Origin: Ornithinimicrobium avium
GTDB lineage: Bacteria > Actinomycetota > Actinomycetes > Actinomycetales > Dermatophilaceae
NCBI RefSeq assembly: GCF_003351765.1
Contig: NZ_CP031229.1
Span: forward strand, 1,736,001-1,800,000
DNA length: 64,000 bases
Direction: 5' to 3'
The notes under the pieces are model-generated. The model had not been told where the DNA came from. It saw nothing but the letters and a program-made list of their open reading frames with translations, and did no database searches. The stretch's first letter is position 1; every line of letters starts with the position of its first letter. A program made the position numbers and the translations under genes. Shown piece after piece: positions 31,629 through 40,046 of this stretch.

Positions 31629-31634
31629 AGTATG
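31629..31634 (-). promoter_or_regulatory. Leaderless-type -10 element of the glutaredoxin-like gene
   Basis: CATACT (5 of 6 to TATACT), 6 nt (ggggcc), ATG on the minus strand. Confidence 0.5.
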
Positions 31635-31672
31635 CCCACGGCCGGCTGTGCGTCCTCGAGCCGTCCCCCCGC

Positions 31673-32140
31673 TCAGCGGGACCGCAGCACGTCGGCGGTG
31701 ACCTCGAGCTGGCCGCGGTGCTGGACCACCTCCTCCAGGACGTGGACCAACGCGCCGCCCTGGGTGCGACCCGCGGGTCGGGCGTGCGTCTCGGGACGGT
31801 CCTGGCCGACGCACGGGGCGGACCAGTCGGCGCCCGCGACCGTCTCCGCCAGCCGGGCCCGGCCCTGGCGCACCAGCGCCTCCAGCTGGTCGAGCGTCCC
31901 GCTGGCGCGGAACTCCGCGTCCCGGTCGCGGTGGTTGGGCCGGCCGGCCACCTTGTGGCCGCCCCAGAAGTCCATCACCCCGACGCAGTGCACGACGATC
32001 GCGTATGGCGTGTTGCTGCCCGGCGGCGACAGCCTCTCGTTGGCCAGCCGGTCACCGAGCTCGCGGCAGGTCTGCAGCATCCCGTCCAGGGCGGTGTCGA
32101 CGAAGGACAGGTAGTCCTCGTCGGTGAGCTGGCGCGTCAT
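31673..32140 (-). CDS. DinB/mycothiol-dependent-like four-helix protein
   Basis: 155 residues. NTPYAIVVHCVGVMDFWGGH and LVHVLEEVVQHRGQLEVTADVL supply the metal-binding histidines of the DinB superfamily (DUF664-like). Some relatives are mycothiol-dependent isomerases or transferases; the reaction here is unknown. The ATG is preceded by GGACGAGGAGGA. Two CTCCGCGG palindromes lie just upstream. Confidence 0.8.
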   Translation of the reverse strand: MTRQLTDEDYLSFVDTALDGMLQTCRELGDRLANERLSPPGSNTPYAIVVHCVGVMDFWGGHKVAGRPNHRDRDAEFRASGTLDQLEALVRQGRARLAETVAGADWSAPCVGQDRPETHARPAGRTQGGALVHVLEEVVQHRGQLEVTADVLRSR

Positions 32141-32208
32141 GAGTCCTCCTCGTCCGGACCGCCGCGGTGGCGACCACCGCCGGCAGTCTCGCAGGGAGCG
32201 CGCAGCGG

Positions 32209-32246
32209 TGCTCCGCGGAGCAGCGGCGGTGGTGCTCCGCGGAGCA
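32209..32246. terminator. Two copies of the TGCTCCGCGGAGCA palindrome
   Basis: Perfect 14-bp palindromes at 32209-32222 and 32233-32246, separated by GCGGCGG-like spacer, about 30-65 bp downstream of the cupin stop (32275). The same element occurs after the MaoC and enoyl-CoA hydratase genes. Confidence 0.5.
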
Positions 32247-32274
32247 GTCCTGCACGCCGGTCGGGCCGCGCCGG

Positions 32275-32664
32275 TCAGTGCACGTCGGAGGTGACGGCGG
32301 CGGGCATGCCGCGCACCGCGGCGACGAAGTTGGCGGGACCGACGGCGACGAGCACCTCGGCGACCTCGTCGCCGGGGTTGGCCAGCCCGACACCTTCCTC
32401 CTTGCCGACCAGGACGGCGTCGCCGGGGCCGATCTCTGCGACCTCCTCGCCCTTGATGATCTGGGCGCGGCCGGTCAGACCGGTGAGGATGACGTCGGAG
32501 CCGGCGTGCACGTGCTCGCCCATCCGGGCACCGACCGGCACGCTGACCTTGAGCAGGCCGACGTCGGGGCCGCCCTCCTCGCCGCCGAAGTAGACGGTGA
32601 TCGTCGGGCTGTTGGGCGCCGGCGGGCGGCGGACCTCGGCATCCTCGACCTTGAGCAGCTCCAT
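32275..32664 (-). CDS. Small cupin-domain protein
   Basis: 129 residues, one cupin barrel. ARMGEHVHAGSDVILTGLTG has the first motif with two histidines, and GPGDAVLVGKEEGVGLAN is the second motif. Enzyme or sensor role is unknown. The upstream AT-rich GTTTAAAC (about 32725-32732) is a likely promoter, which is unusual in this GC-rich DNA. Confidence 0.82.
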   Translation of the reverse strand: MELLKVEDAEVRRPPAPNSPTITVYFGGEEGGPDVGLLKVSVPVGARMGEHVHAGSDVILTGLTGRAQIIKGEEVAEIGPGDAVLVGKEEGVGLANPGDEVAEVLVAVGPANFVAAVRGMPAAVTSDVH

Positions 32665-32733
32665 CGCGGGTCCTCCCGTTCATCCGTGAACGCGGCGGGA
32701 CGCGCCCCGCCACCTGACGGACCGAGTTTAAAC

Positions 32734-33183
32734 CTATTTGGATGAGGCGCCGCGCGCGGGCGCCAGCGGATTGATCCACCTCACCTCGTCGAAGCGCGCG
32801 AAGTCCGAGTCCGCGGACACGACGGGCACCCCGAGCTCGAGCGCCAGTGCGGCAAGCTGGGCATCCGGCACCAGGTTGGCAGTGACATGGTGCCTCCGCG
32901 CCAGCCGGGCATAGACCTCCGCGGTGCGCTCGGTCGCCGGCGGCACCCAGGCCGGCCCGGCGGCGAGCCAGGAGTCGACATGGTCCTGCGCGGCGGCCGC
33001 CGTCAGAGGACGGGCGCTGACCCGCGGATGCGTGGCGATCCGGACGAAGGCACCGAGAGACTGCCACGGCAGCCCGACACGCACGTCGCCGTTGAGCGCC
33101 TCCACGAGCCAGGCCGCGGCCGGGGCGTGGTGGACCGAGGCCGAGTCGACCGCGTAGAGCAGGACGTTGGCGTCGATGATCAC
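32734..33183 (-). CDS. vapC: PIN-domain toxin (VapC family)
   Basis: 149 residues. MIIDANVLLYAVDS gives the first acidic residue, a VPDAQLAAL stretch another, and SADSDFARF the last, the usual PIN nuclease quartet pattern. It probably cleaves RNA when free of antitoxin. GTG start 1 nt after the antitoxin stop; the longer open frame is an artefact. It ends just before the cupin promoter. Confidence 0.88.
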   Translation of the reverse strand: MIIDANVLLYAVDSASVHHAPAAAWLVEALNGDVRVGLPWQSLGAFVRIATHPRVSARPLTAAAAQDHVDSWLAAGPAWVPPATERTAEVYARLARRHHVTANLVPDAQLAALALELGVPVVSADSDFARFDEVRWINPLAPARGASSK

Positions 33184-33184
33184 C

Positions 33185-33409
33185 TCAGCCCTCCTGGTCG
33201 AGCAGGTCCAGCACCTCGGCCACGTTGCTGACGTCGACGGAGATCCCGAGGTCGGCGCTGGCGTGCACATAGTCCGGCCGTGACCGCCGGGTCGACATCC
33301 CACGTCGTGCCAGCGCGTTCAGCGCCTCGCTCGGCCCCAGGCCCTCCTCACGCCGTAGGCGCTCCATCTCGGCGTAGACGTCTTCGGCGATCGTGATCGT
33401 CGTCCTCAT
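33185..33409 (-). CDS. vapB: Antitoxin (VapB-like, ribbon-helix-helix)
   Basis: 74 residues. RTTITIAEDVYAEMERLRREEGLGPSEALNALARRG is a ribbon-helix-helix domain; the C-terminus (SADLGISVDVSNVAEVLDLL) would wrap the toxin. It is followed 1 nt later by the PIN toxin. ATG 33409 lies 6 nt after TAGGGT. Confidence 0.87.
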   Translation of the reverse strand: MRTTITIAEDVYAEMERLRREEGLGPSEALNALARRGMSTRRSRPDYVHASADLGISVDVSNVAEVLDLLDQEG

Positions 33410-33415
33410 GCATGA

Positions 33416-33450
33416 ACCCTAGCATCATGATGCGATAGCACTCGCATCAT
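33416..33450 (-). promoter_or_regulatory. vapBC promoter and operator
   Basis: TAGGGT (33421-33416) is a -10 at leaderless distance. Directly upstream is a perfect 12-bp palindrome GCATCATGATGC (33422-33433), and another GCATCAT half-site at 33444-33450. This fits autorepression by the RHH antitoxin-toxin complex. Confidence 0.6.
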
Positions 33451-33455
33451 CTCGC

Positions 33456-35639
33456 TCAGTCTGCGGGCCCGGTCTCCAGCAGCCGCACGAAGCCGGCCTC
33501 GTCGAGGATCGTCAGCCCCAGCTCCTCGGCCTTGGCGGCCTTGGACCCGGCATTGGCGCCGACGACGACGTAGTCGGTCTTCCTGCTCACCGACCCGGCC
33601 GCCTTCCCTCCGCGGGTGACTATGGCCTCCTTGGACTCGTCCCGGCTGAAGCCCTCCAGCGAGCCGGTCACGACCACGGTGAGACCCTCGAGCGTCCGCT
33701 CGACCGTCGCGTCGCGCTCGTCGGCCATCCGCACCCCGTCCGCCGCCCAGCGCTCGACGATCTCACGGTGCCAGTCGACGTCGAACCACGCCGTCACCGA
33801 CTCGGCGATGACCGGCCCCACCCCCTCGGTCGCCGCCAGCTCCTCCAACGAGGCTGCCCGGATCGCGTCCATCGACCCGAACTCGGTGGCCAGCGCCCGC
33901 GCGGCCGTCGGACCGACGTGCCGGATCGACAGCGCGACCAGCACCCGCCACAGCGGCTGCTTCCTGGCCTCCTGCAGGTTGTCGGCGAGCTTGACGCCGT
34001 TCGCGGACAGCACGCGGCCCTCGACGACGCTCTCCGGCGGGTCGTTCTTCCTCGCCGCGCGCGTGTAGAGCGGCACGGTCGCGATGTCCTGCGCGGTCAG
34101 CGAGAACAGCGTGGCCTCGTTGGTCAGCACGCCGGCGTCGAGCAACGCACCCACCCCCTCGCCGCCGAGCGCCTCGATGTCGAAGGCGCCCCGGCCGGCC
34201 AGGGAGTAGAGCCGCTCGCGCAGCTGGGCGGGGCACTCCTTGCTGTTGGGGCAGCGGATGTCCTTGTCGCCCTCCTTCTCGGGGCGCAGCGGGGTGCCGC
34301 ACGAGGGACAGTGCGTGGGCATGACGAACGCGACCTCGCTGCCGTCGCGCTTGTCCACCACCGGCCCGAGGATCTCGGGGATGACGTCACCCGCCTTGCG
34401 CAGCACCACGGTGTCGCCGATGAGCACACCCTTGCGCTCGACCTCGTGCTGGTTGTGCAGGGTGGCCCGCTCGACCGTCGACCCGGCCACCTGCACCGGC
34501 TCCATCAGGCCCCACGGCGTCACCCGCCCGGTCCGGCCGACGTCCACCCGGATGTCCAGGAGCTTGGTGGTGACCTCCTCGGGCGGGTACTTGAAGGCGA
34601 TCGCCCACCGCGGCGCCCGCGAGGTCGTCCCGAGCCGGCGCTGCACCGCCACCTCGTCGACCTTGACCACGACCCCGTCGAGCTCGTGCTCCACGTCGTG
34701 GCGGTGCTCGCCGTAGTAGGCGACGAACTCGCGCACCTCCTCCATCGTCCCGACCACCTTGGCCCGGTCCGAGACCGGCAGCCCCCAGGCCGCGAGCGCC
34801 TCGTAGGCGCCGGACTGCCGGGCGACCTCGAAGCCCTCGCGGGCCCCGATGCCGTGCACGAGCATCCGCAGCCCACGCGAGGCGGTGACGCGCGGGTCCT
34901 TCTGCCGCAGCGAGCCGGCCGCGGTGTTGCGCGGGTTGGCGAACGGCGGCTTGCCGGCCTCGACCAGCGCGGCGTTGAGCTCCTCGAACGCCTCCACGGG
35001 GAAGAACACCTCTCCGCGCACCTCGACCAGCCGCGGCACCGGGACCGGCTCCTCGGCGTCCGCACCGTCCTGCACCACGGCGCCCTCCTCGACGACGCCG
35101 GACGCCTCCTGGTGCTCGGGCGCGCGGAGCTGGTGCGGGACGCCCTCGATCGTGCGCACGTTGAGGGTCACGTCCTCGCCGGTGCGCCCGTCGCCGCGGG
35201 TGAGCGCGCGGACCAGACGCCCCTCCTCGTACAGGAGGTTGACGGCGAGCCCGTCGATCTTGAGCTCGCACAGGTAGCTGACCTGCGAGCCCCCCGCCTC
35301 GCGCTCGATCCGCGCGGCCCACTCGTCGAGCTCCTCGAGGGAGAAGGCGTTGTCCAGGCTGAGCATCCGCTCGAGGTGGTCCACGGCGGTGAAGTCGGTG
35401 GAGAAGGTCCCGCCCACCTGCTGCGTGGGGCTCTCGGGCACGCGCAGCGCGGGGTGCTCGTCCTCCATCGCCTCCAGCCGGCGCAGCAGCGCGTCGAACT
35501 CCCCGTCGCTGACGAGCGGCGCGTCCTTGACGTAGTAGGCGAACTGGTGCTCGCGGATCTCCTCGGCCAGCTCGGTCCACGCGTGGCGGGCCTCGTCGGG
35601 GACGTCGTCGGTGGGTGGCTGGGGGGTGCTCTGGCTCAC
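33456..35639 (-). CDS. ligA: NAD-dependent DNA ligase
   Basis: 727 residues. YYVKDAPLVSDGEFDALLRRLEAME starts the NAD domain. CELKIDGLAV carries the nucleotidyl lysine (K127). The zinc finger is CPSCG...CPNSKECPAQ, followed by HhH repeats (EGVGPVIAESV) and a BRCT domain (VVVTGSLEGFSRDESKEAI). About 25 residues after the RTIEGVPHQLR stretch form an acidic insert (HQEASGVVEEGAVVQDGADAEE) not normal in LigA. GTG start overlaps the EamA stop (GTGA), and GAAGAT lies 6 nt upstream as an extra promoter candidate. Confidence 0.96.
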   Translation of the reverse strand: MSQSTPQPPTDDVPDEARHAWTELAEEIREHQFAYYVKDAPLVSDGEFDALLRRLEAMEDEHPALRVPESPTQQVGGTFSTDFTAVDHLERMLSLDNAFSLEELDEWAARIEREAGGSQVSYLCELKIDGLAVNLLYEEGRLVRALTRGDGRTGEDVTLNVRTIEGVPHQLRAPEHQEASGVVEEGAVVQDGADAEEPVPVPRLVEVRGEVFFPVEAFEELNAALVEAGKPPFANPRNTAAGSLRQKDPRVTASRGLRMLVHGIGAREGFEVARQSGAYEALAAWGLPVSDRAKVVGTMEEVREFVAYYGEHRHDVEHELDGVVVKVDEVAVQRRLGTTSRAPRWAIAFKYPPEEVTTKLLDIRVDVGRTGRVTPWGLMEPVQVAGSTVERATLHNQHEVERKGVLIGDTVVLRKAGDVIPEILGPVVDKRDGSEVAFVMPTHCPSCGTPLRPEKEGDKDIRCPNSKECPAQLRERLYSLAGRGAFDIEALGGEGVGALLDAGVLTNEATLFSLTAQDIATVPLYTRAARKNDPPESVVEGRVLSANGVKLADNLQEARKQPLWRVLVALSIRHVGPTAARALATEFGSMDAIRAASLEELAATEGVGPVIAESVTAWFDVDWHREIVERWAADGVRMADERDATVERTLEGLTVVVTGSLEGFSRDESKEAIVTRGGKAAGSVSRKTDYVVVGANAGSKAAKAEELGLTILDEAGFVRLLETGPAD

Positions 35640-36649
35640 CCGCCCATCTTCGCAGGGTCCGCCGACAGGCCAGGGGTATGGCGCTTCCTCCCGCTCCCCC
35701 GTCGTCGCCGCGGGCGGGCCCCGGTGATGAGGACCGAGCCGACCAGCACCACGCCCGCCCCCAGCAGGACGGCCGGGCCCACGTGCTCGTCGAGCAGCAG
35801 CACGCCCAGGACCACCGAGACGACGACGATCGGGTAGGTCACGCTCGTGGCGACCGTCGGGCCGGCGGCGCGGACGACGGCATACTGCATCGCCTGGGCC
35901 AGACCGGTGCCGACCACGCCGAGGACCACCACGGCCAGCACCGGGCCCCAGCGCTCCCAGCCCGCGGCGTCCGCCGCGCCGGGCGGCACGGCACCGGCGT
36001 CCGCGCCGCGCCGCCAGCCGTCGAGGAGGAGCAGCAGCGGCACCTGCACGGCGGCGACGAGGACCTGCGCGGTCGGCATCGACAGACCGCCGGGGTCGAC
36101 GCCGTGGAGGAAGCGGCGCACGTAGGTCCAGCCCACGCCGTAGCTCGCCGACGCGGCCAGCACCATGAGGAAGCCGACGAGGTCGGGGCCGTGCTTCAGC
36201 GACCACGGCTGGGCGATGAGCAGCACGCCGAGGAAGCCGACCGCGACGCCGACCTGCCGGCGCCGGCCGACCGGCTCGCCGGGAAGCATGAGCGCGGTCG
36301 TGATCACGGCAGCGAGGGGTGTCGTCGCGTTGGCGATGCCCGCGACGGCCGAGCTGACGCGCTCCTCACCGACCGCGAAGAGCGTCCACGGCAGCGTGCA
36401 CAGCAGCGTGCCGGTGACCAGGAGGTGTCCCCAGGTGCGGCGCCCGCGCGGCAGCCGGGTGCGGGTGAGCGCGAGGAGCAGCAGCAGCACGGCCGCCCCG
36501 CAGACGATGCGCAGCGAGGCGACCTGGACGCCGGTGAGCACGCCGAGGCCGAGCTTCATCAGCAGGTAGCTCGAGCCCCAGACGAGGGCGAGCGCGACGT
36601 ACCAGACCTGCCACGGGGTGGCGGTCCGGCTCACGGGACCGTTGGGCAC
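35636..36649 (-). CDS. EamA-family (DMT) transporter
   Basis: 337 residues with about ten hydrophobic helices in two five-helix repeats. ALALVWGSSYLLMKLGL is the first EamA signature and SYGVGWTYVRRFLHG the second. Likely a metabolite exporter of unknown substrate. The C-terminal tail is basic and hydrophilic (RPRRRRGSGRKRH). Start GTG 36649, 6 nt after GAGGAT. It is coupled to ligA by a 4-bp overlap, an unusual partnership. Confidence 0.85.
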   Translation of the reverse strand: MPNGPVSRTATPWQVWYVALALVWGSSYLLMKLGLGVLTGVQVASLRIVCGAAVLLLLLALTRTRLPRGRRTWGHLLVTGTLLCTLPWTLFAVGEERVSSAVAGIANATTPLAAVITTALMLPGEPVGRRRQVGVAVGFLGVLLIAQPWSLKHGPDLVGFLMVLAASASYGVGWTYVRRFLHGVDPGGLSMPTAQVLVAAVQVPLLLLLDGWRRGADAGAVPPGAADAAGWERWGPVLAVVVLGVVGTGLAQAMQYAVVRAAGPTVATSVTYPIVVVSVVLGVLLLDEHVGPAVLLGAGVVLVGSVLITGARPRRRRGSGRKRHTPGLSADPAKMGG

Positions 36650-36655
36650 GGGGAC

Positions 36656-36661
36656 ATCCTC
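36656..36661 (-). promoter_or_regulatory. Leaderless-type -10 element of the EamA gene
   Basis: GAGGAT, 6 nt (gtcccc), GTG on the minus strand; weaker match than the others. Confidence 0.35.
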
Positions 36662-36681
36662 CCACCGGCCCACGACAGGCC

Positions 36682-37713
36682 TCAGTCCGCGGCCACCTCG
36701 GCCAGCCGGGCGGCGGTGGTCACCGTCGCGCCGGTCAGCGCCCGGGCCTGGTCCGGCGTGGCCCCGGCCAGGCCGCAGGCGGGCGTGACCGCCACCCGGG
36801 CCAGGTCGCGGGGTTCGAGACCGAGCTCGTGCCAGCCCCGCAGCAGCGGTGCGAGCGCGGCGTCCGGGGCAGGCGCCTCGCCGGACGTCGGCAGGAGCCC
36901 GGCCCACAGCGCCGTGCCCGCCTCGAGGGTGGGGGCCAGCTCCTCCCAGCGACGGCGGTCCAGCTGCGCGACGTCGAGCGCGAGGGCCCCCGCGCCGGCC
37001 TGGACGAGCACGTCGACGGGCGGGTCGGAGGCGCAGGTGTGCAGGACGGCGAGGTCGGCTCCGCCGCCCTCCAGCACGGTCCGCAGCGCCGCGACGACCT
37101 CGCCGCGCCCGGGCGTGCGCAGCACCCGGAAGCCGCTGTCCGAGCGGACCCGACCCAGCAGCACCGTGGGCAGCGTCGGCTCGTCGACCTGCAGGACGAC
37201 CTGCGCGCCCGGCACCAGCCGGCGCACGTCCGCGACGTGGGCAGCGACGCCCTCGGCCAGCGACCCGACGAGGTCGCGGGTCGCGCCCCGGTCGGAGAGC
37301 ACGCGGTCGCCGAGCGGCAGCCAGAGCCCCGCTGCGAGGGTCCACGGCCCGGCGACCTGGACCTTGAGCGGTCCGGCCCAGCCGTCGAACGCCTCCGCGA
37401 GCTCGTCGAGGTCCTGGCGCCACCACGAGCCCGCCCGCTCGTGGTCCCGGCCTGGTCGGGCGACCAGCCGCCAGCCCTGCGGCTGCAGGTCGACGGGCAG
37501 GTCGACGAGCAGGTGGGCGGTGCGGCCGAGCAGGTCCGCGCCGGGGCCGCGGGCGGGCAGCTCGGACAGGTACGGCATACCCGTGACCCCCTCGGGCGCC
37601 GACGCGGCGAGCTCGCCGCGGACGACCCGCAGCGCCTCGCGGACGTCGGTACCGGGCCACGAGCCGATGCCGGTGGCGACGACGGTGGGCTCGTGGGCAG
37701 CGGGGTCGGGCAC
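36682..37713 (-). CDS. MetE-like cobalamin-independent methionine synthase domain protein
   Basis: 343 residues, matching only the C-terminal barrel of MetE. TGIGSWPGTD starts it, LKVQVAGPWTLAAGLWLP and VVLQVDEPTLP are the family core, and LHTCASDP and VTPACGLAG would supply zinc ligands (His, Cys, Cys). Short actinobacterial homologues are common and may act with other methyl donors or thiols. Starts at GTG, 6 nt after TAGGCT. Confidence 0.82.
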   Translation of the reverse strand: MPDPAAHEPTVVATGIGSWPGTDVREALRVVRGELAASAPEGVTGMPYLSELPARGPGADLLGRTAHLLVDLPVDLQPQGWRLVARPGRDHERAGSWWRQDLDELAEAFDGWAGPLKVQVAGPWTLAAGLWLPLGDRVLSDRGATRDLVGSLAEGVAAHVADVRRLVPGAQVVLQVDEPTLPTVLLGRVRSDSGFRVLRTPGRGEVVAALRTVLEGGGADLAVLHTCASDPPVDVLVQAGAGALALDVAQLDRRRWEELAPTLEAGTALWAGLLPTSGEAPAPDAALAPLLRGWHELGLEPRDLARVAVTPACGLAGATPDQARALTGATVTTAARLAEVAAD

Positions 37714-37719
37714 CGCCCC

Positions 37720-37725
37720 AGCCTA
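37720..37725 (-). promoter_or_regulatory. Leaderless-type -10 element of the MetE-like gene
   Basis: TAGGCT, 6 nt (ggggcg), GTG on the minus strand. Confidence 0.5.
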
Positions 37726-37774
37726 CGGTCGGCGGGCGGCCGTGCCGTCGGGGTGTGTCTGAGACGATCGCCCG

Positions 37775-38746
37775 GTGCTCGACATCCTCGGGGTGACCTC
37801 CCCCTTCTTCGCGCTGGTGGGGATCGGCTACCTCGCGGCCCGGACCGGTGCGCTGCCGATGGCCTCGGTGCCGGGGCTGAACATCTTCGTCCTCTACTTC
37901 GCGCTCACCGCGATGCTCTTCAAGCTCGCCTCGGAGACGCCGATCCAGCAGCTGGTCGACCCCGTGGTGCTCGCGGTGTGGCTGGGCGCGTCGTTCGTCT
38001 GCCTGGCGCTGGCCACCGCGACCGCCAGGCGCGGCGGCCGGAGCTGGCTGGACTCCTCCTTCGGCGGCATGGTGTCGGTGATGTCCAACTCGGGCTTCAT
38101 GGGGGTGCCGCTCCTCATCGCGCTCCTCGGCGCGGCCGCCACCGGGCCGATCGGCGCGACCCTGCTGGCCGACGGGATCGTCGTCCAGTCCGCGGCGATC
38201 GCCCTGTCCCACCGCGGCGCCGCGCGCAGCGGCGGCGTTCTCGCCGAGCTGGGCGGGGCCATGGGGCGGGTGGCCCGCAACCCGCTGCCGTGGGCACTGG
38301 TCCTGGGCGCGCTGTTCGGGATGACCGGGCTGCACCTCCCGGGGCCGGTCGACGACGTCGTCACGATGCTGTCGACCGCCGCCTCCCCGGTGGCGCTGTT
38401 CACGATCGGCGCCGTCCTGGCGCGGGCAGCCGCGGACTCTCCGCCCGGACGGGTGCGGACCGGCGTGGTGGCCTGGGGCGACGTCTACTGGCTGGCGACC
38501 GTCAAGCTGCTCGCCCACCCGCTGGCCGTCTGGCTCCTGGGGCTCGCGGCGGTGGCGGCCGGCCTGCCGCTGGACCCGTTCGCGCTCACCGTGCTCGTGC
38601 TGGTCGCCGCGCTCCCGGCGGCGGCCAACGTCAGCCTGCTCGCCGAGCGCTTCGGCGCCGACAACGGGCGCGTCGCCCGGGTCATCCTCGTCTCGACGGT
38701 GCTCAGCTTCGTGAGCTTCACCGTGGCCGTGGCGCTGCTCACCTGA
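37775..38746 (+). CDS. AEC-family (auxin efflux carrier-like) transporter
   Basis: 323 residues and about ten hydrophobic spans. GIGYLAARTGALP, the NSGFMGVPLL motif in the middle and ALPAAANVSLLAERFGAD near the end are AEC hallmarks. Bacterial members move malonate, malate or other carboxylates; the substrate is unknown. GTG 37775 is 6 nt after GACGAT (weak -10). Divergent from the MetE-like gene. Confidence 0.9.
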   Translation: MLDILGVTSPFFALVGIGYLAARTGALPMASVPGLNIFVLYFALTAMLFKLASETPIQQLVDPVVLAVWLGASFVCLALATATARRGGRSWLDSSFGGMVSVMSNSGFMGVPLLIALLGAAATGPIGATLLADGIVVQSAAIALSHRGAARSGGVLAELGGAMGRVARNPLPWALVLGALFGMTGLHLPGPVDDVVTMLSTAASPVALFTIGAVLARAAADSPPGRVRTGVVAWGDVYWLATVKLLAHPLAVWLLGLAAVAAGLPLDPFALTVLVLVAALPAAANVSLLAERFGADNGRVARVILVSTVLSFVSFTVAVALLT

Positions 38747-38770
38747 GGACGCGGCGCCCCGGGCCCTGGC

Positions 38771-39313
38771 TCAGCGCTGCTTGTGCGCCGCGAAGAACCG
38801 GCCCGCGTCGGGGCGCCAGAGGAGGATCACCACGGCCAGCGCGATGAGGCCGGTGAGGACCGAGAGCGCCATGGTGAGCGCGCCTCCGGCGGCACCGCCG
38901 GGCAGGATCGCCGAGCCGGCCAGGCCGACCACCGTCGACAGCACGCCCAGGATGCCCAGGACCGTGGCCACGATGCGGGCCCAGCCCACGCCCCGGCCGT
39001 TCAGCCAGCCCAGCAGCAGCCAGAGCACGACGCTGACCACCATGACCCCGACGCCGGTCACCAGCCCGATCTGCAGGGCAGAGTCGAGCGTGGCGTCGTC
39101 GACGGCCTGGCCGGCCGCCTCGAGCTGCTTCCGGGTCTGCTCGCGCAGCGCGTCCTTGTCGCCGAACAGGCCCAGCACGCCGCTCACGAGCGTGACGGCG
39201 GCACCGCCGTACATCAGCTTCTGCGCCAGCGAGACGCTCTGCGGTCTTTCCACCACCTGCCCGGTGACGTGCTGGCCGTGCTCCGGCATGCCCGGTGCGG
39301 ATTCGTAGGTCAT
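38771..39313 (-). CDS. Membrane protein of unknown function (four TM helices)
   Basis: 180 residues. A 25-residue soluble N-terminus precedes four hydrophobic spans: LMYGGAAVTLVSGVLGLFG, LVTGVGVMVVSVVLWLLLG, IVATVLGILGVLSTVVGLAG and LSVLTGLIALAVVILLW. Between spans 1 and 2 is a charged helix (KDALREQTRKQLEAAGQAV) facing either side. No family recognised. GGGAGGG is 3 nt upstream of the ATG. Convergent with the AEC gene. Confidence 0.75.
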   Translation of the reverse strand: MTYESAPGMPEHGQHVTGQVVERPQSVSLAQKLMYGGAAVTLVSGVLGLFGDKDALREQTRKQLEAAGQAVDDATLDSALQIGLVTGVGVMVVSVVLWLLLGWLNGRGVGWARIVATVLGILGVLSTVVGLAGSAILPGGAAGGALTMALSVLTGLIALAVVILLWRPDAGRFFAAHKQR

Positions 39314-39356
39314 GAGCCCTCCCTCGTCGTCATGGCGGCGAGCGTAGTCGACACCC

Positions 39357-40046
39357 TCAACCGAGCAGCAGCGTGACCGCGGTGACGATGATCACGGTGT
39401 TGAAGAAGAAGGCCAGGACCGCGTGGACCGTGACGGTGCGGCGCATGGCCGCAGCAACGACCGTGACGTCCGTCGTGCCGAAGGTCGTCGACACCCCGAC
39501 GGCGGCATAGAGGTAGTCGCCCCACACCGGCTCCGCCCCGCCAGGGAACTCCAGCTCCCGACGTCCGGAGCGGGCGTCCTGGCACAGGTAGGCCACGGCA
39601 TACGTCAGGAGCACGGCGCACCACGCGGCGGCGAGGAGCGCGACCGAGACGACGGCGCGCCACCCGGGGGCCAGCCAGCCGTGCTGCGGCTCGGCGGTGT
39701 GCCAGGCCAGGACGGAGACCAGCGCCACCAGGCTGAGCATCGCGGCCTGCCCGGGGCCCGGCCGGTTGCCGCGGAGGACGTGGTCGACCCAGGTGCCGGG
39801 CGTCGTGCGGGCCGCCCAGGCGCTGACGCGTCGCTGCGGCACCAACGTGAAGGCGGCGGCGGTGAGCACCACGTAGAGCACCAGGTAGGTCGCGAAGAAG
39901 ACGAAGACGTGGTCGGTCGCCCAGGCCCACACGCCGGTCTCCGGGCGGGTCAGGATGGCCGACGGCAGCAGCGGTGCGGCGGCGAGGAGCAGAGCGAGGT
40001 AGCCGCGGCGGCTCTCCGCGAGCAGCCGCTCGAGGACCCGCCTCAG
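39357..40046 (-). CDS. DUF1345-family membrane protein, probable CTG start
   Basis: About 229 residues if translation begins at CTG 40046. The coding pattern (RRVLERLLAESRRGYLALLL ... ILTRPETGVWAWATDHVF) continues upstream of the only standard start (GTG 39932) and includes the first transmembrane span. No ATG, GTG or TTG exists in that frame further upstream within the gene; CTG overlaps the mnmA stop as CTGA. The remaining domain matches DUF1345 (GDYLYAAVGVSTTFGTTDV, NTVIIVTAVTLL). The family is of unknown function. Co-transcribed with mnmA. Confidence 0.65.
   Translation of the reverse strand: MRRVLERLLAESRRGYLALLLAAAPLLPSAILTRPETGVWAWATDHVFVFFATYLVLYVVLTAAAFTLVPQRRVSAWAARTTPGTWVDHVLRGNRPGPGQAAMLSLVALVSVLAWHTAEPQHGWLAPGWRAVVSVALLAAAWCAVLLTYAVAYLCQDARSGRRELEFPGGAEPVWGDYLYAAVGVSTTFGTTDVTVVAAAMRRTVTVHAVLAFFFNTVIIVTAVTLLLG

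Noticed and set aside
33422..33433. GCATCATGATGC as a terminator hairpin for ligA or vapBC
   Set aside because: It lies upstream of vapB, with the promoter, and has no loop; an operator is a better reading.
37775..37790. GACGAT as a firm -10 for the AEC gene
   Set aside because: It fits the spacing but deviates at the first position; noted only as weak.
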